Of a stretch of 63,013 bases of DNA, positions 51,883 through 61,270 are shown piece after piece. The DNA lies in the NCBI GenBank assembly GCA_900317635.1, contig ONHN01000008.1:2583-65595 (forward strand), written 5' to 3'. The position numbers were made by a program, and so were the translations under genes. Under the pieces are notes generated by a model. The model was given only the letters and a program-made list of their open reading frames with translations, was not told where the DNA came from and searched no databases. Positions within the stretch are counted from its first letter, which is position 1. The number at the start of each line of letters is the position of its first letter. This DNA comes from an uncultured Prevotellaceae bacterium. Lineage in GTDB: Bacteria > Bacteroidota > Bacteroidia > Bacteroidales > Bacteroidaceae.

Positions 51883-54800
51883 CTATTTCACCATCACTTT
51901 GCGTCCGTCTTGGATGAAGATGCCTTGAGCGGGACGCAGTACGCGGCGGCCTTGCAGGTCGTAGCTGTTAGTGTTGGTGAGGGTTGTTACGGCTGGACTT
52001 TCAACGCCCGTGAAGACGAAGCTGAAGTCGTCGTTGGTTCCTTTGCGGTGGAGGTAGAAAGCATCGATGAGCGTAGCGGTTTCGCCCGAGAGCGTAGCCG
52101 TGATGCCCAGCGTTACTTCCGTTTCTTCCATCAGGCTGAACGATACTTTACCATCGGCTAAGGGTGCGTAGCCAAGCACTTTCTCGACGTCGGCAGTGTT
52201 GGGCAGCTTTTGTCCGCGCGCCACGGCGAGGTAAGCGCCTTGCGCGTTAACGTCGGCGGCAGCATCGATGCCGAAGGTGTAGTAGCCGGCAGGCAGCGTG
52301 ATGGTTTGTGCGAGCTTGTGGTTGGTAAGTTGGTTGGCAAAACCTTCTTTACCCGTCATGAGTGCCAAAGCGTCTTCGGCCTCTTTGTCAACGAAGAAGC
52401 AGGTCGTTACGTCGCCCGTTTCAACGGCATTCTGCATGGTCCACGTGCTTTCAGGCGTGCCGGTTTCGAGCTCTTGGAAACGCTCCTGGTTGGCATTGAC
52501 ACTGTAGGCTGTGTGGCGGAAGGGTTTAGCGGGGTTGGTGAGGTAGTCGGCGGTAATGTCGTGAGCCTTACGTGGGCTGAGGCAGAAGACACCGAGCGAG
52601 CTGCTCCAAGCGTCGCCTTCAGGACCGAATCCGATGCGCTGACCTGCATTGCCGGCGGAGCAGGCATCTTGCACGTTACCGCTGGTTTGGTTGAACTGGT
52701 AGTAGAGAGCCAGCTTCTTGTCGGCTTCCACTTTTGAAACGTTCTGGATAGGCTGGTTGGCGTATTCGGTGAGGTCGTCCAGCGTGAGGGCGGCGTTCCA
52801 GATGCGGAGCTCATCAACGATGGCGTTCATGGGCGATGTAGGCCCGCCGAGGGTGAGCTGGCGCGACATGCTGTCGAAGATGTTGCCTCCTTCGTTGTGG
52901 AGCGTGCCCACTTTCTTCAGGTCGCAATAGACGTCGCAGTCGGCACCGCTGACAACGAAGGCGTAGTGGTGCCACTCGGAGGGAGCTACAACGCCTGCGC
53001 GCGTCTGCATCTTGTTTCCGCCTGCGTTGAGGATGAAGCGTCCTTGGGCATCGTTTTCGAGCATGAAGGCTTTGCGGTTGGTGCCGATTTGGTTGCAGTA
53101 GTCGCTCAAGCCCTTTGCATACATCCAGAATTCAATAGTAAAGTCCTTGTCGGTGATAGGGTTGGTGTAGCGCACGTATTCCGTTTGCTTGCCGTAGAAG
53201 TTAAGACCCGTTTCGCTGTCGGCGTTGCAAACGATGTAGGCACGTTTCTTCGTCTTCGAAGAGCCGCCCTTTTCGTTTTGTGCGGTCAGCCTTACGTCGA
53301 ACACGCCTGGCGTGCGGAGCGAGAGGTTTCCGTTATGGAAGGTCTTGACGATGACGGTGTCTTCGTTGGCAATCTCCCACTTCCATTCTTTTGGCGCGCG
53401 TGTGGACTGGTCGCTAAACTTGGCGGGCTTCAGTTTCAGCACCGTGTTGGGCGAAACGGTGAAGTCGGCCACGGGCCAGAGGTCGTTCACTTGTATTGAC
53501 TTCGTGACGGAGGTCGTGCCTGCGGCGTTGGTGGCTTTCAGCGTTACCTCGAAGGTGCCGGGCTCGTCGAACGTCGTGGTGAAGTGAGTGGAGGTGGCTT
53601 TCTTCGTTACGGCGTTAGGCACGTCCCATTCGAAGGCTGTAGCGTTTTCGCTCTTGTTGACGAAGCTGATGCGGTCGCCAACGGCCACGGTGGGCGTAGA
53701 GAATTCGAAATCGGCCACGGGCTTGGGGGCTTCAACGACGTTGAAGGTCTTGACTGTGGAGGCTTCGTTGCCGGCAGCGTCTTTCACGGTGAGCTTGACG
53801 TTTTGTTCGCCCACGTTGTTGAAGACGATGGAGGGGGCATCGAGCGCGTAGGTCTTGTCGGTCGTTTCGTAGAGGAACGAGACGGCGTTGCCGCTGCTGA
53901 GGTTTTTCACTTGCAGTGGTGTCTGTGCATAGACGGGACCTTCGGGCAGGGCGAAGTCGGCTGCGAGTTCGCGCGTGTCGGTACGCGTGGTGTTGGTCAT
54001 GCGCGTGGGTTGCGGCGTGAACATCGTCAGGGTGTGGCCTTTGGCGTGGTCGGTGATGCGTTGGTCGGAGGGTTCGTCCATGGGGATGTCAACCAGCAGG
54101 CCTGGCGTGTTGGCGGGGTCGGCAATGCGTGCATACATGTATTGCTGGATTTGTGTTTGCGTGCGTGCCGTGCTCCAGATGCGGAAGTTGTCGTATTCGC
54201 CCGCCAGGCCATTGGCACCAGCCTTACCCACGGAGAGGTTGCCAAAGCCGCCGATGCCTTTCGCTGCACCGCTGCATTCGCCTTCTTTCTCGCCGTTGAT
54301 ATAGACCGTCGTCGTGTTGCCGTCAACGACAACGGCTACGTGCGACCACTTGCCCGAGGCCAGGGCGCGGCTGCCCGTGATGACGCGGTTGTTCTCGCTC
54401 CAGCCTGCATTGAGCTGGCCGCTGACGGTGGTGTGGATGAGGAACTGTCCCCAGCCCGGACCAATCTGCTGGTTCCAGTTGCTGCAGCTCGTGGGTTTCA
54501 CCCAATACTCGATAGTAGCCTGGTCGTAGCGGTCGGCAAAGACGTTGGCAATAGAGAAGCCCGAGGCCGTGAACTTTCGTGTGCCGTCGTCTTCAACGGT
54601 TTCGCCTCGGTAGGTCGTTTCGGCTGCGAGGACGGACGGGCTGTAGGTGTCGGAGCCGTTGTAGGCATAGATAGCGGCCACGGCGTAGCTGGCTGCTGCG
54701 TCGTCAACCGTATAGCTTGTTGCGTCGGCTGCCAGCGTTGCAGTTTGTACGCCATCCTTGAAGACGGCAAAGCCTTTGAGCTGGTAACCCGTCTTTTCGG

Positions 54801-56295
54801 GGGCTTCCCACGTCAGGTTCTTGTCGGCGATGACCACGTTGCGCGGACCGCTCAGCGTTTCGCCTTTCACGACGCACGAAATGATGGTCTTGTTGCCTTG
54901 CGTTTGAATGTCAACGCCCTCGGCACCAATGGGGAAGGGAAATTCCGTGCCTTCGGTGTCGAACTCGTAGTCCATCATCGAAACGTTGTGAACCTTACCC
55001 TTGCCGTTGGCACCGTCCTTCGACTGAATGATGAAGAAGTACTTCACGGGCTTGCTCAGGTCAAGGCCAGCCGAGATATCGGTAATATCGTAGCCGAACT
55101 CCATAGGTTCGTAGTGCAGACCGTCGGTCCAGCGTCCGAGCATAGGCACTTCGGGATCCGTCTCGGACGTGCCACGTCCGGCATAGCGGAAGTGTTCCAT
55201 TTCCGTTGAACGTTCGGGCTCGGTGGCCGTGGTGTCTTGCGCTACGCCTGCGCTGAGGCATAGTTCGGAGCGTTTGCTGTATTCCATCTTGATCTTCAGC
55301 GTGCGGAGGGGTGTGTAGTTTTTGCGCACGTAGTAGATTTCGGGCTGATAGTAGCCAGCGCCGCTGGAGTTGGGCGTAGCCTTTTTGTAGGGACAGTAGA
55401 TGAAGCCCTTGTTACACCACCAGCCGCCCCAGCTGTTGACAATAATCCAGGCACCCACTTCGTCCTTGTCCTTCTCGCCTGCCACGCCGTTGCCGTCGAG
55501 GTCGAACTCGATGCGGTCGTCGTAGCCCACGATGGTCAGTGCGTGGTCTACGCTCTTGCCCCAGTTGCCCACGTAGTATTGTCCCACTACGCCGGCTTCT
55601 TTGTTGGCCTCTGTGTTGGGAATTTTCTTCCAGTCGCCGCCGCTGGCCACGCCAATGCCGCAGACGCCGCCCACGCCGTCCCAGTCGGGGTCGCCGTTGT
55701 GGTTCCAAATCCAGTTTTTGACGGCTTCGCGTCCAGCTTCGGACTCAACAGATGTGGGGAAGTTGGCATTGCCTTCGATGCGGTTGTGCATGGCTGCGAA
55801 CCATTTGTCGTAGCCTTGCATCCAGCCAAAGTCGTTTTGCGTAGCGTCTTGGTTTCCGAAGAGTTGGCTGTAGGTCTTACCGCCGTAGGTTGTCACGTTA
55901 GGGATACCATTGGCAGCCGCCATCGTTTCTTTACCGCTCGGCGTGTAGGTCAGTAGCCACGTGAAGTGCGAGGGATACTGATTGTCGGGGCTGCTGGCGT
56001 CGGCACGGCGCCACGCATTGATTTCGTACGTGAACATGTACCAGATGCGGCTGGCAGAGCCGCAGGAGCCGCCGTCCTGGTTGATTACCTCGGGGAAATA
56101 GGGCGTCAGTGCATTGTTCACGTAAGCAGGGCGCGTTTCGCCAGCCCTGCGGACGGGGGCTGCCAAACGCTTGTCGGCTTTCACCACGGGCGAATAGTCG
56201 GGATACTTCTTGTAGTCAACGTCCTGCGCAGAACCTTGCAGGGCCAAGGCTGCAGCGGCTGAGAACAGCAGACTACGGAACATCATCTTTTTCAT
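51883..56295 (-). CDS. Papain-like (C1) secreted protein with LamG and PKD domains and type IX-like C-terminal tail
   Basis: A 1470-residue protein with a signal peptide (1-23, ending GSAQ). The peptidase-like domain (about 55-320) has Gln73 and Cys78 in NQDGGSCGS, His251 in DHALTIVGY and Asn287 in IIVNSWGG, so the papain triad order is kept, but the residue after Cys78 is Gly rather than Trp. A DxDGNG loop (265-270) looks calcium-binding. A LamG/concanavalin-like domain lies at about 590-740, PKD-like repeats at about 760-1030, and a second LamG at about 1060-1230. The last 30 residues (NSYDLQGRRVLR ... IFIQDGRKVMVK) resemble the short type IX sorting tail. It is likely an extracellular adhesive peptidase exported with SprA. 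Substrate unknown. Confidence 0.88.
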   Translation of the reverse strand: MKKMMFRSLLFSAAAALALQGSAQDVDYKKYPDYSPVVKADKRLAAPVRRAGETRPAYVNNALTPYFPEVINQDGGSCGSASRIWYMFTYEINAWRRADASSPDNQYPSHFTWLLTYTPSGKETMAAANGIPNVTTYGGKTYSQLFGNQDATQNDFGWMQGYDKWFAAMHNRIEGNANFPTSVESEAGREAVKNWIWNHNGDPDWDGVGGVCGIGVASGGDWKKIPNTEANKEAGVVGQYYVGNWGKSVDHALTIVGYDDRIEFDLDGNGVAGEKDKDEVGAWIIVNSWGGWWCNKGFIYCPYKKATPNSSGAGYYQPEIYYVRKNYTPLRTLKIKMEYSKRSELCLSAGVAQDTTATEPERSTEMEHFRYAGRGTSETDPEVPMLGRWTDGLHYEPMEFGYDITDISAGLDLSKPVKYFFIIQSKDGANGKGKVHNVSMMDYEFDTEGTEFPFPIGAEGVDIQTQGNKTIISCVVKGETLSGPRNVVIADKNLTWEAPEKTGYQLKGFAVFKDGVQTATLAADATSYTVDDAAASYAVAAIYAYNGSDTYSPSVLAAETTYRGETVEDDGTRKFTASGFSIANVFADRYDQATIEYWVKPTSCSNWNQQIGPGWGQFLIHTTVSGQLNAGWSENNRVITGSRALASGKWSHVAVVVDGNTTTVYINGEKEGECSGAAKGIGGFGNLSVGKAGANGLAGEYDNFRIWSTARTQTQIQQYMYARIADPANTPGLLVDIPMDEPSDQRITDHAKGHTLTMFTPQPTRMTNTTRTDTRELAADFALPEGPVYAQTPLQVKNLSSGNAVSFLYETTDKTYALDAPSIVFNNVGEQNVKLTVKDAAGNEASTVKTFNVVEAPKPVADFEFSTPTVAVGDRISFVNKSENATAFEWDVPNAVTKKATSTHFTTTFDEPGTFEVTLKATNAAGTTSVTKSIQVNDLWPVADFTVSPNTVLKLKPAKFSDQSTRAPKEWKWEIANEDTVIVKTFHNGNLSLRTPGVFDVRLTAQNEKGGSSKTKKRAYIVCNADSETGLNFYGKQTEYVRYTNPITDKDFTIEFWMYAKGLSDYCNQIGTNRKAFMLENDAQGRFILNAGGNKMQTRAGVVAPSEWHHYAFVVSGADCDVYCDLKKVGTLHNEGGNIFDSMSRQLTLGGPTSPMNAIVDELRIWNAALTLDDLTEYANQPIQNVSKVEADKKLALYYQFNQTSGNVQDACSAGNAGQRIGFGPEGDAWSSSLGVFCLSPRKAHDITADYLTNPAKPFRHTAYSVNANQERFQELETGTPESTWTMQNAVETGDVTTCFFVDKEAEDALALMTGKEGFANQLTNHKLAQTITLPAGYYTFGIDAAADVNAQGAYLAVARGQKLPNTADVEKVLGYAPLADGKVSFSLMEETEVTLGITATLSGETATLIDAFYLHRKGTNDDFSFVFTGVESPAVTTLTNTNSYDLQGRRVLRPAQGIFIQDGRKVMVK

Positions 56296-56390
56296 GAATG
56301 TAGGGATTAGATGTTTGGTTTGATGTATTATTATGCTTAATCTTCGCTTAATTGGGGAGCTGAGGGCGATACTCTTATCAACGTTTCATG

Positions 56391-56417
56391 TTTAATGTTT
56401 CATGTTTAACGTTTATT
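56391..56417. repeat. Family C heptamers at the end of dapA
   Basis: Units ACGTTTC-ATGTTTA-ATGTTTC-ATGTTTA-ACGTTTA (period 7) end where the dapA stop codon TAA (56417-56419 on the minus strand) begins. The family also occurs at 11248, 13790 and 13877. Confidence 0.75.
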
Positions 56418-57316
56418 TACTCGTCGGCAAACGTAGCCGTATAGTTTTTGATTGTCTCTTCTGTTTGCTGGCTGACGGGCACGAGCGGGAGGCGTAAAAC
56501 ATTTTGTATTTTACCCTGTGCCGCCATAACGGCTTTTATACCGGCGGGATTGCCCTCCTTGAAACTCAGTTTGTAGAGTTCGCCAAATTCGCGGTGGAGC
56601 GCAAGGGCTTCTTTCGTTTGTCCGTGGAGCGCATCGCTGACCATTCTTGCGAACTTATGCGGATAGGCGTTGCCCACGACGGAGATGACGCCCACGGCTC
56701 CCGCCTCGATGAGTTCGAAGGTGATGGCGTCGTCGCCGCTGATGACGTCAAAACCTTCGGGTGCCTGGCGCAGGATGTCGTCAATCTGGTCGATGCGCCC
56801 CGAAGCTTCCTTGATAGCCACCACGTTCGGGCAGTTCATGGCAATGCGCAGCGTGGTGGCAGCTTCGAGGTTGACACCCGTGCGCCCCGGCACGTTGTAG
56901 AGCACGACAGGCAGGGGCGAGGCTTCGGCCACGGAGCAGTAGTGGCGGTAGAGGCCCTCCTGCGTGGGCTTGTTGTAGTAGGGCGTGACGATGAGCACAC
57001 CGCTGAAGCCCGTGAGGTCTTCGTTTTGCAAGAAATTGACGACATCGGACGTGCTGTTGCTGCCACAGCCTAAGAGCAGGGGCACGCGACCGCCGCCGAT
57101 GCGCACGGCATGCTGGCGAATGGCGCGCTTCTCGTCGGGCGAAAGGGTCGGGGTCTCGGCTGTGGTTCCGAGAATACACAAGAAATCGACACTGGCACCA
57201 ATGAGGCTATCTATCAACGTGTCAAAAGCGGCAAAGTCAATCGTGCCGTCGGCCAGCATCGGCGTACAGACGGCAATACCCGTGCCGTGAAAGGGATTTG
57301 TGCGAGGCATATTCAT
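56417..57316 (-). CDS. dapA: 4-hydroxy-tetrahydrodipicolinate synthase
   Basis: A 299-residue (beta/alpha)8 aldolase. Tyr140 (VLYNVPGRTG) and the Schiff-base Lys169 (VVAIKEASG) are in place, with GTTAE (50-54) and TPYYNKPTQEGLY (111-123) typical of DapA. It condenses pyruvate with aspartate semialdehyde, the first step to diaminopimelate and lysine. The start ATG at 57316 overlaps the stop of the lipoprotein gene (ATGA), so translation is coupled. Its 3' end meets the family C heptamers. Confidence 0.96.
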   Translation of the reverse strand: MNMPRTNPFHGTGIAVCTPMLADGTIDFAAFDTLIDSLIGASVDFLCILGTTAETPTLSPDEKRAIRQHAVRIGGGRVPLLLGCGSNSTSDVVNFLQNEDLTGFSGVLIVTPYYNKPTQEGLYRHYCSVAEASPLPVVLYNVPGRTGVNLEAATTLRIAMNCPNVVAIKEASGRIDQIDDILRQAPEGFDVISGDDAITFELIEAGAVGVISVVGNAYPHKFARMVSDALHGQTKEALALHREFGELYKLSFKEGNPAGIKAVMAAQGKIQNVLRLPLVPVSQQTEETIKNYTATFADE

Positions 57317-57684
57317 TTTATTGTGAACTGGAGTGTGTCGCCGTAAGAGGTACCTACGCCGTTGGTGGCAAAGGCATGGGCATAGTAGCTACCAGCTTCC
57401 AGGCTGTCGGCTACGGCTTGAAAAAGGTCGGTGGTATCTTCCGAAACAACCTGAACGCGCAAGGTGTCGTTGCCATAGATGAAACCACGGCCACGAAGCG
57501 CGCTATTAGGCGACTCAACAATTTCGCCTGTCAGCCGCACGCTATCGCCTTCAGCATAAGCGTCCAACGTGCGTACGGTGGGAGCGAAAGGTTGTTCGCC
57601 GCTGCGATCTTCACCCTTGCACGAACCGAGGCCCGCAGCAAAGACACACATATACAATATTATATATATAGGAGAACGTTTCAC
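57313..57684 (-). CDS. Small predicted lipoprotein, 123 residues
   Basis: It starts with GTG at 57684, needed to include the basic residues of the signal peptide (MKRSPIYIILYMCVFAAGLGSC); lipobox Cys22. The mature part is about 100 residues, mostly beta strands, with a fibronectin-like pattern (APTVRTLDAYAEGDSVRLTG, then YYAHAFATNGVGTSYGD near the end) like the single fibronectin type III-like modules of Bacteroidota lipoproteins. It overlaps dapA by 4 bp (ATGA). A -7 element TATCTTTG is at 57717-57710 on the minus strand, 26 bp before the start. Function unknown; coupling to dapA may be only for expression. Confidence 0.75.
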   Translation of the reverse strand: MKRSPIYIILYMCVFAAGLGSCKGEDRSGEQPFAPTVRTLDAYAEGDSVRLTGEIVESPNSALRGRGFIYGNDTLRVQVVSEDTTDLFQAVADSLEAGSYYAHAFATNGVGTSYGDTLQFTIK

Positions 57685-57777
57685 TTTTTTGATTTACGCA
57701 TTATCGCTGCAAAGATAACAAAAACTGTAGAGAAACGGAGATTGTAGAAAAAGAAAAAGGCGTGCGGTTAAGCTCTT

Positions 57778-58644
57778 TTAAGGTTGTAGGGCACTGAAGC
57801 TAATGCGAGCCAGGACGGGATAGTGGTCGGAGAGGGTGCGCCGCTGGCCTTGCTTATCCCAATAGCCGTCGGTAAGTACGGCGTAGTTCTCAACGAAGAT
57901 AGTGGGCGAGACGAAGATGTGGTCGATGCGGGAGTCGGTATGCTTGTCGGGGTCGAAGCTATTGAACGTGCCCGTAGGAGCATAGCGCTGTCGGGTGCAG
58001 ACGTAGGCATCTTTAAGATAACTATCTGCTGTAAGAACAAGGTAGGGCTCGCTCCGTTGGTCAACGTTGAAGTCGCCTGTCAGTACGATGGGCGCATTGC
58101 CGGCAATTTCTTTTGTCTTGTATAATATAAGCCGTGCACTCTCTTTGCGAGCCGTAGTGCCTACGTGGTCGAAATGAAGATTGAAGAAGAAGAACCTTTG
58201 CTTGCTCGCCACGTCCTCAAACTCGCCCCACGTGCAAATGCGCGGCAGGGCTGCATCCCAGCCTCTGGAAGCAACGTCGGGCGTCTGACTCAGCCAGAAG
58301 TTGCCCGAACGAAGCAGGCGAAGGCGGTCCGTGCGATAGAAGATGGCACTATGCTCGCCACGGCTTATGCCGTCGTCGCGGCCTACGCCGATGTGCCTAT
58401 AGGCAGGCAGACCCGTTTGCAAATCGTCCAACTGAGCGGCCAGACATTCCTGCGTACCGAAAATGTCGGGTCTAAGAAAATCGATTTGTGCGCAAAGCTC
58501 GGGCAAGCGCCTCTCCCAACCATTCCCTTTCAGGCTGTCGGACGTATTTTGGTAGCGCACATTGTAGGAGCCGACGAGCAAGGACTGCGCATGTACGGGG
58601 ACGGCAGACAGCAAGGTGATGATAAGTAGAACGAACTTTTTCAT
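57778..58644 (-). CDS. Secreted endonuclease/exonuclease/phosphatase-fold protein
   Basis: A 288-residue protein with a signal peptide (MKKFVLLIITLLSAVPVHAQ). The DNase I-like motifs are present: SYNVRYQN (about 27-34), FGTQECLAAQ (about 58-67), the catalytic His in FNLHFDHVG (about 150-158), GDFNVDQ (about 184-190) and the final SDHYPVLARI (about 272-281). Such proteins hydrolyse phosphodiesters of nucleic acids, phosphoinositides or sphingolipids; the last is common in Bacteroidota. The exact substrate cannot be told. A consensus promoter with a leader of about 190 nt is at 58840-58871. Confidence 0.9.
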   Translation of the reverse strand: MKKFVLLIITLLSAVPVHAQSLLVGSYNVRYQNTSDSLKGNGWERRLPELCAQIDFLRPDIFGTQECLAAQLDDLQTGLPAYRHIGVGRDDGISRGEHSAIFYRTDRLRLLRSGNFWLSQTPDVASRGWDAALPRICTWGEFEDVASKQRFFFFNLHFDHVGTTARKESARLILYKTKEIAGNAPIVLTGDFNVDQRSEPYLVLTADSYLKDAYVCTRQRYAPTGTFNSFDPDKHTDSRIDHIFVSPTIFVENYAVLTDGYWDKQGQRRTLSDHYPVLARISFSALQP

Positions 58645-58839
58645 GGAGGAGAAAACCTTTGTCGTTGAGGCGAAGTTTGTAGCAGGCGGCCCACTCTGTT
58701 ACTACCGTGAGACAGACTGAGTGTGCCGCTTTCGTAAGGCGTGACGAGCGTCTCGTTATTTCAGCTTGATGCTTTCAACAGCTCCTGCACGCTACCGCCT
58801 GCCAGTAAAGCGAGGCAGTTGTGATAAAGCTTCTTTGCG

Positions 58840-58871
58840 CAAAGATAATCAGTTGCTTGCTAACGCCCAAA
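58840..58871 (-). promoter_or_regulatory. Promoter of the endonuclease/exonuclease/phosphatase gene
   Basis: On the minus strand, TTTG (58871-58868), a 20-bp spacer and TATCTTTG (58847-58840) match the consensus exactly. The transcript would carry a leader of about 190 nt. It shares the 390-bp gap with the tig promoter; nothing else was recognised there. Confidence 0.8.
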
Positions 58872-58941
58872 ACGTTTCGAGAGTTTTTGCTCCTGAAAAG
58901 AAAACATAGGGCGAAAGCATGTCCTTTCTATAAAAAATATG

Positions 58942-58949
58942 TATATTTG
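58942..58949 (+). promoter_or_regulatory. -7 element of tig
   Basis: TATATTTG fits TAnnTTTG, 85 bp before the tig ATG. No TTTG at the standard distance. A short hairpin-like CCGACTTTCGG lies in the leader (58961-58971). Confidence 0.55.
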
Positions 58950-59034
58950 CAGCCCGTGTGCCGACTTTCGGCACGTTTGTTGCATAATCAAAGCAAATAA
59001 TAAACAAAAATCATAATCCGTAACACATCAACCG

Positions 59035-60411
59035 ATGAACATTACATTCGACAAAACTTCAGATGCAGCTGCTGTTCTGACGCTGCAAATCGTTAAAAGC
59101 GACTACGAACAAAAGGTTGCTGCTGAAATCAAGAGATATGGCGCAAAGGCTCAAATAAAGGGTTTCCGTCCTGGCCACGTGCCTCAAAGCATGTTGCGCA
59201 AACTCTTCGGTACGCAAATCAAGCTCGAAACAATCAACAGGCTCGTTGATGAAAGCGTGCGCAACTACATCGTAGAGAATAAAGTGGACATGCTGGGCTT
59301 CCCCATGCAACACGAAGACCACGAAGCACAAGACATTGAGCATCAAGACGACTTTGAGTTTAAGTTCGACGTAGCCCTGACGCCTGCCTTTGAACTTGAA
59401 CTTACGTCTAAGGACAAGGTTGCCTACTACGACCTTGAAGTTTCCGACAAGGAAGTGGACCAGGAAATCAGCATGATGCAACGCCAGATGGGCCACAACG
59501 AACTTGTTGACGAGTATCAGGAAGGCGACATCATGCGCGGCCTTATTGCAGAGCTCGATGCCAAAGGGCAACCCCTTGAAGGCGGACTGCAAAACGAAAA
59601 AGGTTTGCTCATGCCCCAGTATTTCAAGAACGAAGACCAGAAGAAACTCTTTGCTGCCGCGAAGAAGAACGACGTTATCACCTTCAGCCCCAATGAAGCT
59701 TACGAAGGTAGCGAAGTGGAACTGGCCAGTCTGTTGGGCGTGAAGAAGGAAGAGCTGGGCGAGCACAAAGAAAGCAAGTATAGCTTCCAAGTGAACGAAA
59801 TTTCGCGTTACGTGCAGGCTCCCATCGACCAGGAACTCTTCGACAGCGTCTTCGGTAAGGATGCCGTAAAAACTGAAGACGAGTTCCGCACCCGTGTCAA
59901 GGAAAACCTACAGCAGCGTGCCGCCAGCGAGAGCGACTCGCGCTTCGGTGTTGACCTGCGCGAATACTGCGAGAAGAAAGTGGGTGTGTTGCCTTTCGAT
60001 GAAAAGCTCATCAAGCGCATTATGAAGAACAACAACCCCGACAAGGACGATGCCTACTTCGACGAAAACTACGCTGACACCGTCAAGGCCCTGACGTGGC
60101 AAGTCATTAGCGACCGCCTCGCTCAACAGTTCGGCGTGAAGATTGAGCAAAACGAATTGAAAGAAGCTGCCATGATGACCACGCGCATGCAGTTTATGCA
60201 ATATGGCTTCGGACAGGTGCCCGAGGAATTTGTTGAGAAGTATGCTAACGAAATGCTCGAAAAGTCCGAACAGCGCGAAAATCTCGTTTATCGCATCATG
60301 CAAAACAAGGTGACGCAGGCAGCCAAAAACGTCGTTTCGCTCAAGCGCAAGAGCGTGGACCGCGCTGCCTTCGACAAACTTTACAAAACCAAAGAAGAGA
60401 AAAAGAAGTAA
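59035..60411 (+). CDS. tig: Trigger factor
   Basis: A 458-residue trigger factor. The ribosome-docking loop GFRPGHVPQSMLRKLFG (about 43-59) is the family signature. The PPIase-like middle domain (about 150-240) is degenerate, as in other Bacteroidota, and a helical C-terminal chaperone domain follows (about 250-440), ending in a Lys/Glu-rich tail. It binds nascent chains at the exit tunnel. It is followed by clpP and clpX, the classical tig-clpP-clpX order, but with a repeat element in each junction (gaps of 183 and 130 bp). Confidence 0.95.
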   Translation: MNITFDKTSDAAAVLTLQIVKSDYEQKVAAEIKRYGAKAQIKGFRPGHVPQSMLRKLFGTQIKLETINRLVDESVRNYIVENKVDMLGFPMQHEDHEAQDIEHQDDFEFKFDVALTPAFELELTSKDKVAYYDLEVSDKEVDQEISMMQRQMGHNELVDEYQEGDIMRGLIAELDAKGQPLEGGLQNEKGLLMPQYFKNEDQKKLFAAAKKNDVITFSPNEAYEGSEVELASLLGVKKEELGEHKESKYSFQVNEISRYVQAPIDQELFDSVFGKDAVKTEDEFRTRVKENLQQRAASESDSRFGVDLREYCEKKVGVLPFDEKLIKRIMKNNNPDKDDAYFDENYADTVKALTWQVISDRLAQQFGVKIEQNELKEAAMMTTRMQFMQYGFGQVPEEFVEKYANEMLEKSEQRENLVYRIMQNKVTQAAKNVVSLKRKSVDRAAFDKLYKTKEEKKK

Positions 60412-60413
60412 AA

Positions 60414-60515
60414 CAAGTAAGTGACGAGTTACGAGTGACAAGTGACGATTGACAAGTCTGGCTACGCCGACGGCAAGCGCATCTGCAACTCGTCACTCGT
60501 GACTTGTCACTCACT
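60414..60515. repeat. Family A element between tig and clpP
   Basis: Left heptamers (CAAGTAA-GTGACGA-GTTACGA-GTGACAA-GTGACGA-TTGACAA), core TGGCTACGCCGACGG ... ATCTGCA (60459-60487), right heptamers ACTCGTC-ACTCGTG-ACTTGTC-ACT. It begins 2 bp after the tig stop codon. Confidence 0.85.
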
Positions 60516-60594
60516 AACTCAGGCAATTGTGTCGTCTTTGACTCTTCTGACTTTCGAAACTTGTATTATTACATAACCATAATATCAATAAAAG

Positions 60595-61260
60595 ATGAAC
60601 AACGATTTCCAACGGTTTGCTACCGGACACGCGGGGATTAGTTCAATGACCCTCGACAGCGTCATCAGCACACAGAACAACTACCTCAACCCCTACATCC
60701 TCGAAGAGCGCCAACTCAACGTGACGCAGCTCGACGTGTTCAGTCGCCTGATGGCCGACCGCATCATCTTCCTTGGCACGCCCATCGAAGACTATACGGC
60801 CAACGTCTTGCAGGCGCAGCTCCTTTACCTCGACTCTATCGACCCTGGTAAGGATATCAACATCTACATCAACTCGCCCGGCGGCAGCGTGCACGCAGGT
60901 TTGGCCATCTACGACACGATGCAGCACATCACGTCCGACGTTTGCACCATTTGCACGGGTATGGCAGCATCCATGGCTGCCGTGTTGCTCGTGGCAGGTC
61001 ATGAAGGTAAACGTGCCGCCTTGCCCCACAGCCGCACGATGATCCACCAACCTATGGGTGGAGCGCAAGGACAAGCCAGCGACATTGAAATCACCGCACG
61101 CGAAATTCAGAAACTTAAAAAGGAACTCTACAACATCATTGCTCAACACAGCCACCAAAGCTTCGACAAGGTTTGGGCCGATAGCGACCGCGACTATTGG
61201 ATGACAGCAGAAGAGGCTAAAGAGTATGGTATGATTGACAAGGTGCTTGTTAGAAACTGA
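60595..61260 (+). CDS. clpP: ATP-dependent Clp protease proteolytic subunit
   Basis: A 221-residue ClpP. The serine protease triad is Ser126 (GMAASMAAVL), His151 (TMIHQP) and Asp200 (SDRDYW); spacings of 25 and 49 residues equal those in E. coli ClpP. 'YINSPGGSVHAGLAIYDTMQ' (about 91-110) forms the oxyanion loop region. The N-terminal 25 residues are longer than in E. coli and may be a propeptide. The tetradecamer works with ClpX and, here, ClpA. It sits between tig and clpX, with family A repeats on both sides. Confidence 0.97.
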   Translation: MNNDFQRFATGHAGISSMTLDSVISTQNNYLNPYILEERQLNVTQLDVFSRLMADRIIFLGTPIEDYTANVLQAQLLYLDSIDPGKDINIYINSPGGSVHAGLAIYDTMQHITSDVCTICTGMAASMAAVLLVAGHEGKRAALPHSRTMIHQPMGGAQGQASDIEITAREIQKLKKELYNIIAQHSHQSFDKVWADSDRDYWMTAEEAKEYGMIDKVLVRN

Positions 61261-61270
61261 AATAGGAGTT

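Noticed and set aside
53584-55209. A 541-codon open frame on the plus strand inside the papain-like protein gene
   Set aside because: It is antisense to a gene with clear domains, has no family-like features, and arises from the GC-rich codon use of the real gene.
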